A stretch of 64,000 bases of DNA from positions 1 to 64,000 of the forward strand of contig JAFTYM010000004.1 of NCBI GenBank assembly GCA_017461585.1, read 5' to 3'. The translations under genes were made by a program, and so were the position numbers. The DNA comes from Oscillospiraceae bacterium (GTDB taxonomy: Bacteria > Bacillota > Clostridia > Oscillospirales > Oscillospiraceae). The notes beneath the pieces are model-generated. The model saw only the letters and a list, made by a program, of their open reading frames with translations. It was not told the DNA's origin and did not search any database. Below, one piece after another: positions 40,811 to 49,166 of the stretch; position 1 is the stretch's first letter; every line of letters begins with the position of its first letter.

Positions 40811-41152
40811 ATGGAAAATTGCCTTTTCTGTAAAATAATAGCAGGGGATATCCCCTCTAATAAGGTTTATGAGACAGAGGATGTTCTCGCTTTCCGCGAT
40901 ATTGCACCTCAGGCTCCCGTACACATTCTTGTTATCCCCAAAGCTCACATCGCATCCGTTGGCGAAATCAATGCTGAAAATGCGGCCGCGGCTGCAAAGT
41001 GCCTTGAGGCTGTTGCAGTTATTGCAAAGCAGGAAGGCTTAGACAGCGGCTTCCGCGTAATCTCCAACTGCGGCGAGGACGCAGGTCAGACCGTTCACCA
41101 CCTGCACTTCCACATCCTGGCAGGCACAAAATTAAGCGAAAAAATGGTATAA
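40811..41152 (+). CDS. HIT-family HinT-like hydrolase
   Basis: 113 aa. CLFCKIIAGDIPSNKVYE at the start and VHHLHFHILAG (HxHxHxx) at the end are typical of HinT, a purine nucleoside phosphoramidase able to act on aminoacyl-adenylates, which fits its place 12 bp after alaS. GGAG lies 9 nt before the ATG at 40811; a TTG at 40805 is unlikely. Confidence 0.92.
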   Translation: MENCLFCKIIAGDIPSNKVYETEDVLAFRDIAPQAPVHILVIPKAHIASVGEINAENAAAAAKCLEAVAVIAKQEGLDSGFRVISNCGEDAGQTVHHLHFHILAGTKLSEKMV

Positions 41153-41159
41153 CCAATTC

Positions 41160-41196
41160 AAAGGCGAATCGTAAAATACGATTCGCCTTTGTTGTT
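41160..41196 (+). terminator. Terminator after alaS-hinT
   Basis: AAAGGCGAATCGT/ACGATTCGCCTTT hairpin with a 5-nt loop followed by GTTGTT; strong stem, modest T run. Confidence 0.75.
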
Positions 41197-41234
41197 ATCT
41201 TATGGGTTGTGGTGTATAATTGGAGTTAACCTTC

Positions 41235-41263
41235 ACGGGGCGTCGAGGACGTCGCCCCCTACA
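41235..41263 (-). repeat. GTAGGGG hairpin repeat, single copy
   Basis: The minus strand reads GTAGGGGGCGACGTCCTCG, a member of the same short repeat family as 54373-54777 and 55202. It lies between the hinT terminator and the HAD gene. Confidence 0.5.
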
Positions 41264-41296
41264 ATGCTGACTTTCCACACCAAAGGAGACACCAAC

Positions 41297-41947
41297 ATGA
41301 AACATTACGACGTTGTCCTTTTTGACCTCGACGGCACAATAACAGACCCGGGCGAGGGCATCACAAACTCCGTTGCATACGCCCTTCAAAAGTTCGGCAT
41401 CGAGGTAGCCGACCGAAAAGAGCTTTACAGCTTCATCGGACCTCCTCTGTATGAATCTTTTGAGAAATTTTTCGGTTTTTCCCACGAGGACGCCTTAAAA
41501 GCGGTTGACATTTACCGAGAATATTACAGACCGAAGGGTGTTTTTGAGTGCTTTGTCTACGACGGCATAGAAGAGCTTCTCCGAAGACTTCACGCAGATG
41601 GCAAGACCGTCATTGTCGCCACCTCAAAGCCCGAAGAATTTGCAGTACAGATTATGGAACACTTTGGTCTTAAAAAATATTTCACATACATCGCAGGCGC
41701 ACCTATGGACGGGTCACGTATTTTAAAGGCTGATATTATCGACTACGCTTTAAAAACCTGCGGTGTCACAGATTTGTCCTCTGTTGTAATGGTCGGCGAC
41801 CGCGAGCATGATGTAATCGGCGCGCAGAAAATCGGCGTAGACTCCATCGGCGTCCTCTTCGGCTATGGCGACCGCGCCGAGCACGAAAAAGCAGGCGCAA
41901 CATACATTGCCGAGACTCCGTGGGATATCGGTAAGTTTATAGGGTAG
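41297..41947 (+). CDS. Phosphoglycolate-phosphatase-like HAD hydrolase
   Basis: 216 aa. Motif I VVLFDLDGTITDPGEG, a helical cap, motif II VATSKP, lysine in ILKADII and motif IV VMVGDREHDVIGA match the Gph/PpaX group. It may remove phosphate from 2-phosphoglycolate or pyrophosphate-like substrates. GGAG lies 9 nt before the ATG at 41297; the upstream in-frame stretch from 41189 runs through a repeat and is rejected. Confidence 0.85.
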   Translation: MKHYDVVLFDLDGTITDPGEGITNSVAYALQKFGIEVADRKELYSFIGPPLYESFEKFFGFSHEDALKAVDIYREYYRPKGVFECFVYDGIEELLRRLHADGKTVIVATSKPEEFAVQIMEHFGLKKYFTYIAGAPMDGSRILKADIIDYALKTCGVTDLSSVVMVGDREHDVIGAQKIGVDSIGVLFGYGDRAEHEKAGATYIAETPWDIGKFIG

Positions 41948-41967
41948 TATCCGTTTTAATTACCGTA

Positions 41968-41995
41968 TTGCCAATCTGCAAAAATATGTTAAAAT
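41968..41995 (+). promoter_or_regulatory. Promoter of the dehydrogenase-transketolase operon
   Basis: TTGCCA (41968-41973), a 16-bp spacer, TAAAAT (41990-41995), 42 bp before the ATG. Confidence 0.55.
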
Positions 41996-42036
41996 GAAGG
42001 CATAACTTTTAAAAATTTAAGGAGGAAGCAATCACA

Positions 42037-43095
42037 ATGAAATCTATTACCGTTGTTAAGGTAGGCTCTCTGCGCGATCCCAATCCCGAGACTCGCGGTC
42101 AGGTAGCCGTTACCGATATCCCCGAGCAGCCCTTAGGACCTGAGGATGTCCGAATCAAGGTAGCTTACTGCGCTATCTGCGGCTCCGATCCCCATCTTGT
42201 TGAGAACATCTTCGGTTGGGAGCCTCCCTACGGCATGGGACACGAGCTGTCCGGTATTATCGTGGAAGTAGGCCCCAAGGCTACAAAGAAGGGTCTCAAG
42301 GTCGGCGACCGTGTTGCAGGTAACTTCCTGCACTTCTGCGGCACCTGTTACTACTGCCAGAACGGTCAGCAGCAGTTCTGCACAAACTGCAACGAGACAA
42401 ACTACCCCGGTATGAGTGAGACTATCGTATGGCATGAGTCTCAGGTATACAAGCTTCCCGATGACGTAAGCCTTAAGACAGGCTGCTTACTCGAGCCCAT
42501 CTCCATCGCAGTTCGCCTTATTGACAAGGTAGAGCCCAAAATCGGTATGCGCGTTGCTATCTGCGGCGGCGGCCCCATCGGTCTTCTGGCTCTTCAGGCT
42601 ATCCACATGAGCGGCGCAAGCTCCATCACTCTTATCGAGCCCATCGCAGAGCGCCGTGAGCTTGCTCTCAAGTACGGTGCAGAGCACGTTATCGACCCCA
42701 TGGTTGACGACGTTGTCACAAAGGGCCGCGAGCTGACAGACGGTCTTGGCTATGACGTAGTTATCGACTGCTCCGGCAACCCCAAGGCTGCAACTCCCCT
42801 GCCCCAGCTTTGCGCTATGGGCGGCAAGCTGATTTACGCTGCTATGTATCCCAACGATTGGGAGATGCCCCTCAACCTCTACAAGTACTGCTACTTCAAC
42901 GAGCTCACAATCACAGGTCTGTACGTTGCTCCCTATGCATACCCCAGAGCAGCTCAGATCATGAAGAGATTCGATCTCGAGGCATTTACAAACAAGATTT
43001 TCGACATTGACGACGCTGTAGCTGCATTTGAGGCTCAGATCTCCGGTAAGTGGCCCAAGATCCTCATCCGCTGCAACGAGATCCCCGGCGAATAA
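42037..43095 (+). CDS. Zinc-dependent medium-chain dehydrogenase
   Basis: 352 aa. Catalytic zinc ligands lie in YCAICGSDPH and GMGHELSG; the structural-zinc loop is CGTCYYCQNGQQQFC; the NAD site is CGGGPIGLLALQ. The form is like threonine, sorbitol or butanediol dehydrogenases. It starts an operon with a split transketolase, so it probably oxidises a sugar, polyol or related alcohol feeding that enzyme; this is inference. AAGGAGG precedes the ATG. Confidence 0.88.
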   Translation: MKSITVVKVGSLRDPNPETRGQVAVTDIPEQPLGPEDVRIKVAYCAICGSDPHLVENIFGWEPPYGMGHELSGIIVEVGPKATKKGLKVGDRVAGNFLHFCGTCYYCQNGQQQFCTNCNETNYPGMSETIVWHESQVYKLPDDVSLKTGCLLEPISIAVRLIDKVEPKIGMRVAICGGGPIGLLALQAIHMSGASSITLIEPIAERRELALKYGAEHVIDPMVDDVVTKGRELTDGLGYDVVIDCSGNPKAATPLPQLCAMGGKLIYAAMYPNDWEMPLNLYKYCYFNELTITGLYVAPYAYPRAAQIMKRFDLEAFTNKIFDIDDAVAAFEAQISGKWPKILIRCNEIPGE

Positions 43096-43116
43096 ATCAC
43101 AAAAGGAGTGTATTAA

Positions 43117-44004
43117 ATGAACCTCAAGCCCATTGATATGGCAACGGTGCATGAGCTGGAAGAAGAGTGCTATAAAGTACGTCACAAACTGCTCACACTG
43201 GTTTACAACATCGGTCTCGGTCACCTCGGCGGTGAGCTTTCCATGGTTGAGGCTGCTGTTGCTATGTACTACCGCTACATGAACTTCAATGTTCACGATC
43301 CCCACAACCCCGACCGTGACCGTTTCATCCTCAGTAAGGGTCACTGCTCCGAGACACTTTACTCTATCTTCTCCAACCTCGGCGCTTACTCTCTGGAGTA
43401 CATGGTTGAGAACTTTGAGTGCCTTGATAAATCCAAGTTCGGCATGCACACCAACAGAAAATACTGCCCCCAGATCGAAGTTTCCGCAGGTTCTCTGGGA
43501 CACGGTCTGCCCATTGCAGTAGGTATGGCTCTCGCAGGACGTAAGCAGAAGGCAAACTGGCGCGTTACCGTTATGACAGGTGACGGCGAGCTTGAAGAAG
43601 GCTCCAACTGGGAAGCAATCATGTCCGCAGGACATTTCCAGCTGGGTAATCTTATGCTCATGATCGATAAGAACTCCCTCCAGATGACAGGTCCCACAAA
43701 GACCGTTATGAACATTGATCCTCTGGACAAGAAGCTGGAAGCATTCGGCTGGGATGTAAGAGTTGTTGAAGACGGCAACGACATGCTTCAGGTATGCCAG
43801 TGCTTAGACAACGTTCCTGCTGCTGACAGCCAGATCCGCCGCAAGCCCATTGCAATCATCTTAAACACAGAAAAGGGTCACGACGTTGACTTCATGGCAG
43901 GCAACGTTAAGTGGCACGGCGGCGGCATCGCAAAGGCACAGTATGAAGAAGCTATCGCTTCTCTCGAGAAAAACTGGAAGGAGAGACAGAGCAAATGGCA
44001 GTAA
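43117..44004 (+). CDS. Transketolase, N-terminal (TPP-binding) subunit
   Basis: 295 aa. SKGHCSETLYSIF, GSLGHGLPIAVGMALAG and the TPP motif GDGELEEGSNWEAIMSAG are clear. Split transketolases have this half bind the thiamine pyrophosphate phosphates and magnesium, with the C-terminal half as partner. The partner starts 10 nt before this stop. The set is separate from housekeeping and may serve a dedicated sugar route. Confidence 0.92.
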   Translation: MNLKPIDMATVHELEEECYKVRHKLLTLVYNIGLGHLGGELSMVEAAVAMYYRYMNFNVHDPHNPDRDRFILSKGHCSETLYSIFSNLGAYSLEYMVENFECLDKSKFGMHTNRKYCPQIEVSAGSLGHGLPIAVGMALAGRKQKANWRVTVMTGDGELEEGSNWEAIMSAGHFQLGNLMLMIDKNSLQMTGPTKTVMNIDPLDKKLEAFGWDVRVVEDGNDMLQVCQCLDNVPAADSQIRRKPIAIILNTEKGHDVDFMAGNVKWHGGGIAKAQYEEAIASLEKNWKERQSKWQ

Positions 44005-44963
44005 ACACCACTTTTGACTTTGACCAGATGCTGTCCAACGCCAGAGAAGCTTACGGCGAAGAGCTTCTGAGAATGGCAGACGACGGTCTTGATTTCGTAT
44101 TTACATACTCCGACAACGTAGCACCCTCCTCTTCTGCAGGTAAGCTCATTGCAAAGTACCCCGAAAGATGCTTCAACTTCGGTATTGCTGAGCCCGGTCA
44201 GGTCGGTGCAGCCTGCGGTCTTGCTTTAGCCGGCGAGGTAGTATTCTCCCAGGTTATGGGTCCCTTCCTCTCCCTTCGCAGCGCTGACCAGATCCACACA
44301 GATATCGCTTACAACGACGTAAACGTTCGTCTTATCGGTACACACGCAGGTGTTACAGCAGGCGGCGGTCCTACACATAACTGTATCGCTGACCTCGCTC
44401 TCTACCGCGCTATCCCCAACCTGACAGTTGTTGTTCCCGCTGACGCAGCTCAGTGCTGTAAGGCTGTCCGCCAGTCCCTCACATATCAGGGACCCATGGT
44501 CATCCGTATTGACAGAGCAGGCTCTCCCGCGGTTTACGCTGACAACGACTATGAGTTTGAGTTCGGCAAGGCAATTGAAACTCTGCCTGGCACAGATGTA
44601 ACAATCATCTCCGCAGGTTCTCCCGTTTACTGGTCCATGATGGCTGCAAAGAAACTCAAGGAAGAGTACGGCATCTCCGCACGCGTTATCGACATGCACA
44701 CAATCAAGCCTCTTGACGTTGACATGATCCTCAAGTGTGCAAAAGAGACAGGCAACATCGTAACTGTTGAAGAGCACTCCATCAACGGCGGTCTCGGCTC
44801 TGCCGTTGCAGAAGTTCTTCTGGAAAACGGCTTTAGCGGTAAATTCAAGAGAATCGGTCTGCCTGATGAGTTTGCCGTTCTCGGTGATACAGACGAGATC
44901 TACAAATATTACGGCATGGATCCCGACGGTATTGCTAAGACAACAGCAGAATTACTTAAATAA
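43995..44963 (+). CDS. Transketolase, C-terminal (pyrimidine-binding) subunit
   Basis: 322 aa. The pyrimidine-binding part has NFGIAEPGQVGAACGLALAG with the catalytic Glu, then THAGVTAGGGPTHN; the C-terminal transketolase_C domain has VTVEEHSINGGLGSAVAEV. It pairs with the preceding subunit, whose gene it overlaps by 10 nt. Similar halves occur in the DXS family, but the split form and operon favour transketolase. Confidence 0.92.
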   Translation: MAVNTTFDFDQMLSNAREAYGEELLRMADDGLDFVFTYSDNVAPSSSAGKLIAKYPERCFNFGIAEPGQVGAACGLALAGEVVFSQVMGPFLSLRSADQIHTDIAYNDVNVRLIGTHAGVTAGGGPTHNCIADLALYRAIPNLTVVVPADAAQCCKAVRQSLTYQGPMVIRIDRAGSPAVYADNDYEFEFGKAIETLPGTDVTIISAGSPVYWSMMAAKKLKEEYGISARVIDMHTIKPLDVDMILKCAKETGNIVTVEEHSINGGLGSAVAEVLLENGFSGKFKRIGLPDEFAVLGDTDEIYKYYGMDPDGIAKTTAELLK

Positions 44964-45011
44964 CTGCAACCTCGCAAAAATGCAAGCATTTATTTAAAAA
45001 CTATAACTATA

Positions 45012-45041
45012 CAGGGCAAAGCAACTGCTTTGCCCTGTTTT
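45012..45041 (+). terminator. Terminator inside the dehydrogenase-transketolase region
   Basis: CAGGGCAAAGC/GCTTTGCCCTG with an AACT loop followed by TTTTC, between the transketolase and SDR genes. Confidence 0.75.
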
Positions 45042-45060
45042 CAAAAAAGGAGATTTTAAT

Positions 45061-45852
45061 ATGACAATGGTTGAAAGCATCAAAAGCTTCTCTATGGATC
45101 GTTTCAGCCTGAAGGGCAAGGTAGCTTTAGTCACAGGCGCAAACCAGAACCTTGGCATGGGCTACGCAGTTGCTTTTGCAAAGGCAGGCGCAGACATTTT
45201 CTGCCCCCACTTTACCGAGGATGTCTCCGAAGTAAAGGCTCTTGTTGAAGCTGAAGGACGCCGCATCGAATTCATCCGCGGCGATATGACAAAGCACGAG
45301 CACATCAAAGAGATCGTAGATGCCTGCATGGCAGCTTACGGACGTATCGATATCTTAGTAAACAACTCCGGCACAAACTGCTTCAGAGAGTTCACAGAGT
45401 TCCCCGATTCAGAATGGCAGCGCGTTATTGAGCTCAACATGAACGCTGTTTACTATCTCGGTCATGAAGTCGCAAAGATCATGATCAAGCAGGGCGGCGG
45501 CAAGATCATCAACATCGGCTCTGCTCTCTCCTACACAGCAGACGCTATGTGCCCCGCTTATGTAACCGCAAAGCACGGCGTTATCGGTATCACACGTTCC
45601 TTTGCAAACGAACTGGGCAAGTATAACATCCAGTGCAACGCTGTCTGCCCCGGTTTCCTTGCAACCTCTGTCAACTCCGACGTTTCCGACAACAAGGAGT
45701 ATTACGACAAGATCACAGCAAGAATCCCCGCAGACCGCTGGGGCAGACTGGACGATCTTATGGGCTGCATGGTCTTCCTTGCATCCGACGCCTCCAACTA
45801 TGTTAACGGCGCAGACATCAAGATTGACGGAGGCTTCTCCACAACTCTGTAA
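45061..45852 (+). CDS. SDR-family oxidoreductase
   Basis: 263 aa. TGANQNLGMGYA is the cofactor-binding loop (a Gln-Asn in place of the more common Ser-Gly), followed by NNSG, a catalytic serine in NIGSALSY, YVTAKHG (YxxxK) and the closing DIKIDGGFSTTL. The style is of sugar-acid or gluconate-type dehydrogenases. AGGAGA is 7 nt before the ATG. A terminator separates it from the transketolase genes, but the orientation and theme suggest a shared pathway. Confidence 0.85.
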   Translation: MTMVESIKSFSMDRFSLKGKVALVTGANQNLGMGYAVAFAKAGADIFCPHFTEDVSEVKALVEAEGRRIEFIRGDMTKHEHIKEIVDACMAAYGRIDILVNNSGTNCFREFTEFPDSEWQRVIELNMNAVYYLGHEVAKIMIKQGGGKIINIGSALSYTADAMCPAYVTAKHGVIGITRSFANELGKYNIQCNAVCPGFLATSVNSDVSDNKEYYDKITARIPADRWGRLDDLMGCMVFLASDASNYVNGADIKIDGGFSTTL

Positions 45853-45859
45853 GATAATA

Positions 45860-45894
45860 AAAACACCGAAAGACGGCTCTTTCGGTGTTTTTTT
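45860..45894 (+). terminator. Terminator after the SDR gene
   Basis: ACACCGAAAGA/TCTTTCGGTGT hairpin followed by seven or more T. Confidence 0.9.
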
Positions 45895-45965
45895 ACTTTT
45901 GGTGGAAAATATATATGCAATGTGGTAAAATACCGTCAAGCAAAAACTTTAACGGAGGATTTAAT

Positions 45966-46379
45966 ATGGAAACCGTAACAAAAATTGAGACAAGATACCC
46001 CGATTGCGACAGAATGGGCATCGTCCACCACGCAGTTTACCCCATTTGGTACGAAATGGCAAGAATGGAGTTTTTTGCCGCTGTGGGTTTTTCCTTTGAC
46101 GATATGAACGCCCTTGGGGTAAACCCCGCCATGGTAGACCTGCACCTGCAGTACAAGGCTACGGCAACATATCCCCAGACACTTTACATCACCACAAAAA
46201 TGGGCGAATACGCACCCAAAAAGCTGGAGCTCCTGTACGAGACAAGAACAGAGGACGGCACAGTTATAAACACCTGCCGCACCTTCCATATCTGGACAGG
46301 TCCCGACAACCGCTCTTACAACCTCGCTGAAAATCAGCCCGAGGTGTTTGAAAAGTTCCGCGCAGCATCCAAAGCCTGA
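45966..46379 (+). CDS. YbgC/4-hydroxybenzoyl-CoA-type thioesterase
   Basis: 137 aa single hot-dog protein. The active-site block is DCDRMGIVHHAVYPIWYEMARMEF, with the Asp and the DxxGIVHH pattern of YbgC thioesterases, which hydrolyse short acyl-CoA or acyl-ACP. The ATG at 45966 follows ACGGAGG; the in-frame upstream extension from 45885 overlaps the terminator. Its stop overlaps the next start (TGATG). Confidence 0.86.
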   Translation: METVTKIETRYPDCDRMGIVHHAVYPIWYEMARMEFFAAVGFSFDDMNALGVNPAMVDLHLQYKATATYPQTLYITTKMGEYAPKKLELLYETRTEDGTVINTCRTFHIWTGPDNRSYNLAENQPEVFEKFRAASKA

Positions 46380-47221
46380 TGAAAAAGCTGATATTTATAA
46401 TTCTGGCTGTTCTTGTCGTCGCAGCCCTGTCGGTTTGGATATGGCATCACAATGTTACTATCTTAACAACGCACTACACGGTGTCATCGGAAGACCTTCC
46501 CGAAAGCTTTGACGGTTTTACCATTGTGCAGGTCTCAGACCTGCACAATGACCTTTTCGGCGAAGGAAACTGCAACCTTATCTCTGCAATAACAGCTGCA
46601 GCGCCCGACATTATAGTGCTGACAGGCGACATTATGGACTCTTATGACACAGACCTTGACATCGCCTGTGAGTTTATAGACGGTATTATCGGAATTGCCC
46701 CTGTGTACTACATCACGGGCAATCACGAATACCGCTTCCCGCTGATTTTCGAAAAGTTTGAAGCTCACATGATAAATGCAGGCGTTACGGTTTTGCGTGA
46801 TAAAACCGCAGAAATTGAGCTTAACGGCGAGACAATAACGATTGCAGGCGCCGAGGATCCCGATTTTTCCGGCATCAATAATTTTAAGGACAGCAAATAC
46901 TTTGCAGACAGGCTCACAGCGCTGGTTCCCGATGAGGGTTTTACTCTGCTGTTATCTCACCGTCCCGATATTTTTGAGACATACTGCGAAACCGGCGCTG
47001 ACCTTGTTTTAACAGGTCATGCCCACGGCGGTCAGTTTCGTTTGCCGATTTTGGGAGGTCTGTTCGCCCCTCAGCAGGGATTTTTGCCCGATTACTCAGA
47101 GGGTCTGTTTGAAAAAGACGGCACAACCATGATAATAAGCCGCGGTCTTGGAAACAGCGCTTTTCCCTTCCGCATCAACAATCCTCCTGAGCTTGTTGTT
47201 GTAACTTTGGAGGCAAAATAA
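46379..47221 (+). CDS. Membrane-anchored metallophosphoesterase (YkuE-like)
   Basis: 280 aa. N-terminal membrane anchor LIFIILAVLVVAALSVWIW (residues 4-22). Metal-binding motifs are VSDLHND, LTGDIMD, ITGNHEY, LLLSHRPD and LTGHAHGGQ, complete for a calcineurin-like enzyme. YkuE-type proteins act outside the membrane on phosphoesters such as lipid-linked ones. Translationally coupled to the thioesterase gene. Confidence 0.88.
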   Translation: MKKLIFIILAVLVVAALSVWIWHHNVTILTTHYTVSSEDLPESFDGFTIVQVSDLHNDLFGEGNCNLISAITAAAPDIIVLTGDIMDSYDTDLDIACEFIDGIIGIAPVYYITGNHEYRFPLIFEKFEAHMINAGVTVLRDKTAEIELNGETITIAGAEDPDFSGINNFKDSKYFADRLTALVPDEGFTLLLSHRPDIFETYCETGADLVLTGHAHGGQFRLPILGGLFAPQQGFLPDYSEGLFEKDGTTMIISRGLGNSAFPFRINNPPELVVVTLEAK

Positions 47222-47320
47222 AGCAAATTCTCGGTTTGCGAGAGTGATTTTCGGTCTGCGGTGTAGTATTTTCTCTGACCCTTTCGTAGAATTTGAGCAT
47301 CACTTCTCGGAGGAATTTTT

Positions 47321-48619
47321 ATGGTAAAGAATACTATCGGCGGCTTTCTGGCTGCCCTTCGCCGTGCCCACGGCATGACACAAAGAGAACTCGGCGAAAA
47401 GCTTGGGGTTTCCGACAAGGCTGTAAGCCGCTGGGAGAGGGACGAGTGCGCTCCCGACCTTACTCTCATCCCTGTTTTGGCCGAAATATTTGATGTCACA
47501 TCAGATGAAATACTGCGCGGTCAGCGGTTAACTCAACTTTCAGAACCCGAAAAACAGGAAAAGAAAACGGAAAAGCAGGTAAATGTACTTCTGCGCAATG
47601 CTCAGACAAAACTGTCAAACAGAAGTCTTATTGCCATCGGAATCGCCGTCACAGGACTTCTTGTGGCTATGATATGCAACTCGGGATTTAACAGGGCATA
47701 TATCGGCTTTTTCGCCGCCTGTATTTTCTATGCAGCAGCCGTGGTGTGCCAGTTTATATTTACTGCGTCGGCATTCAACGCAGTAAATAGCGATGTATTC
47801 CAGACAGAAACGCAAAATACCTGTAAATACACCATGGCAACAACTGCGTTCCGTTCTTTTTCTGCTGTAATTTTGCTGTTTATTTTCACTCTGCCCCTCA
47901 TAATATTTCCGTGGAACGGGCAGGTGGGGATTTTAATCGGCGATTTTATTCTCTATGGTGCACTTTTTGCCGTAATTGCGCTGGGAATTATCGCCCTTGT
48001 ACGCCCTTTCGTCTTCCGCTCACTTTCAAGACGCGGTGTTTTTGAGCTGTCAGAGCAGGAAAACGAGATATTTGAAAAGCTGAACAGCCTTGCAAAAAAC
48101 ACAGTTTCAATTACACTCTGTGTTGTCATCGCCACCGCTATCCCTCAGTTTTTCGTTGCAAACGCAGACTCAACTACTTTTGTTGACGGAACGGTATTTG
48201 ACAATTTCGAGGATTTTAAGGCGTTTATGGAAACACCCGAGCCTGAACATGAGGTATATTATGCATACGACAACGGAACGGTTTCTGCTCTCGCCCCTGA
48301 TGCAGCAGTTGAATACTACGATGAAAACGGCAATGTAATTACCAAAGAAGAGGCAATGACAGAGCATCTTTACGACAACGAGGGTAATATCGTATACACA
48401 TATATGCGCCTTAACAACTCCGTTTCCCGAATAAATTACAGCGCCATAACCGAGGATAATTTCCACGTCACCGTCTACACCGACCGTGACATTTCCCGCG
48501 GTCTTATGGTACGAAATAACATTATGATAATCTTCTATATGGTCTATGCCGCGGAAATTATCATCGCGATCGTCATTTATATTGTAAAACGCAGGAAAAT
48601 CACCGAGAAACCCTGTTGA
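47321..48619 (+). CDS. XRE-type regulator with membrane and extracytoplasmic domain
   Basis: 432 aa. Residues about 8-68 form a helix-turn-helix (GMTQRELGEKLGVSDKAVSRWERD). After a charged linker come about four to five membrane segments (residues about 100-290), then an outer region about 300-400 with two YD-like units (YYDENGNVITKEEAM and YDNEGNIVYTYM), and a final membrane segment. So a DNA-binding domain is held at the membrane with a possible sensory loop. GGAGG is 8 nt before the ATG. The valS leader promoter overlaps its stop codon. Confidence 0.8.
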   Translation: MVKNTIGGFLAALRRAHGMTQRELGEKLGVSDKAVSRWERDECAPDLTLIPVLAEIFDVTSDEILRGQRLTQLSEPEKQEKKTEKQVNVLLRNAQTKLSNRSLIAIGIAVTGLLVAMICNSGFNRAYIGFFAACIFYAAAVVCQFIFTASAFNAVNSDVFQTETQNTCKYTMATTAFRSFSAVILLFIFTLPLIIFPWNGQVGILIGDFILYGALFAVIALGIIALVRPFVFRSLSRRGVFELSEQENEIFEKLNSLAKNTVSITLCVVIATAIPQFFVANADSTTFVDGTVFDNFEDFKAFMETPEPEHEVYYAYDNGTVSALAPDAAVEYYDENGNVITKEEAMTEHLYDNEGNIVYTYMRLNNSVSRINYSAITEDNFHVTVYTDRDISRGLMVRNNIMIIFYMVYAAEIIIAIVIYIVKRRKITEKPC

Positions 48620-48644
48620 CAAATAATTTTCTGGGAATTATAAT
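48616..48644 (+). promoter_or_regulatory. Promoter of the valS T-box leader
   Basis: TTGACA (48616-48621), a 17-bp spacer, TATAAT (48639-48644): consensus in both boxes, overlapping the stop of the XRE gene. Confidence 0.9.
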
Positions 48645-48647
48645 TTT

Positions 48648-48888
48648 ATGGTTAAAAGCTTTGACGAGGAGTAGTACGCATTTAAGCGGATTTTCAGAGA
48701 GAGGGCGGATGGTGTGAGCCCTTATGATGCGGTGCCGAAGTCGCCTCTGAGCTGCAAGACCGAATATTTAAGTCTTGACGGTCCCACGCCGTTATCGTGA
48801 AGATGAGTGTCGCGCAAAGGCGCGAAATTCAGGTGGTACCGCGTGTATTCACGCCCTGAGTAAAAATCTTTACTCGGGGCGTTTTTTT
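48648..48888 (+). promoter_or_regulatory. T-box riboswitch upstream of valS
   Basis: T-box AGGTGGTACCGCG at about 48831-48843. The specifier-loop signature is AGTA on the 5' side (near 48671) and GAA followed by GTC (48740-48742) on the 3' side; GTC is a valine codon, matching the downstream valS. The terminator is CGCCCTGAGTAAA/TTTACTCGGGGCG with a T run to 48888. Uncharged tRNA-Val should turn the gene on. Confidence 0.92.
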
Positions 48889-49116
48889 GTCCAACGTCAG
48901 CCGAACATAGACCAGTTTTATTCGGGCGCTTTTCCGCACATACTTCGTTATAGCTTTTGGAAATCCACAAAGGATTCCCTGCAAGCAAAGCCTCGTCTGT
49001 ACGAAAAATCGGCTCCGAAAAAACTGCAGTGCACATTTCAGTATCAGAAACTTCGGCAGACTTATTCAACAAAAAGCATCCGCTGAAATGCGGTATATGT
49101 TCGACTAACGTCGGAC
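48889..49116. repeat. 228-bp inverted-repeat element in the valS leader
   Basis: The left end 48889-48912 (GTCCAACGTCAGCCGAACAT...) and right end 49093-49116 are inverted copies matching at 20 of 24 positions. The element begins directly after the T run of the T-box terminator and ends 50 bp before valS. Inside is a smaller inverted repeat (GGAAATCC/AGGATTCC near 48958-48977). The minus strand is open for much of its length, but with no ribosome site. A MITE-like insertion is likely. Confidence 0.65.
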
Positions 49117-49166
49117 TTTTGTCCCGAGAATCCAAGACGATTCAATTACACGAAAGGAGAAACAAA

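Noticed and set aside
41189-41296. Longer N terminus of the HAD phosphatase
   Set aside because: It would be encoded by a terminator tail and a GTAGGGG repeat; the ribosome site supports 41297.
42487-43635. Long open frame opposite the dehydrogenase and transketolase genes
   Set aside because: It spans two clear genes in reverse and has no supporting features.
48722-49135. Minus-strand frame of 137 codons through the valS leader
   Set aside because: It overlaps the T-box and the inverted-repeat element; no ribosome site, so treated as repeat-derived.
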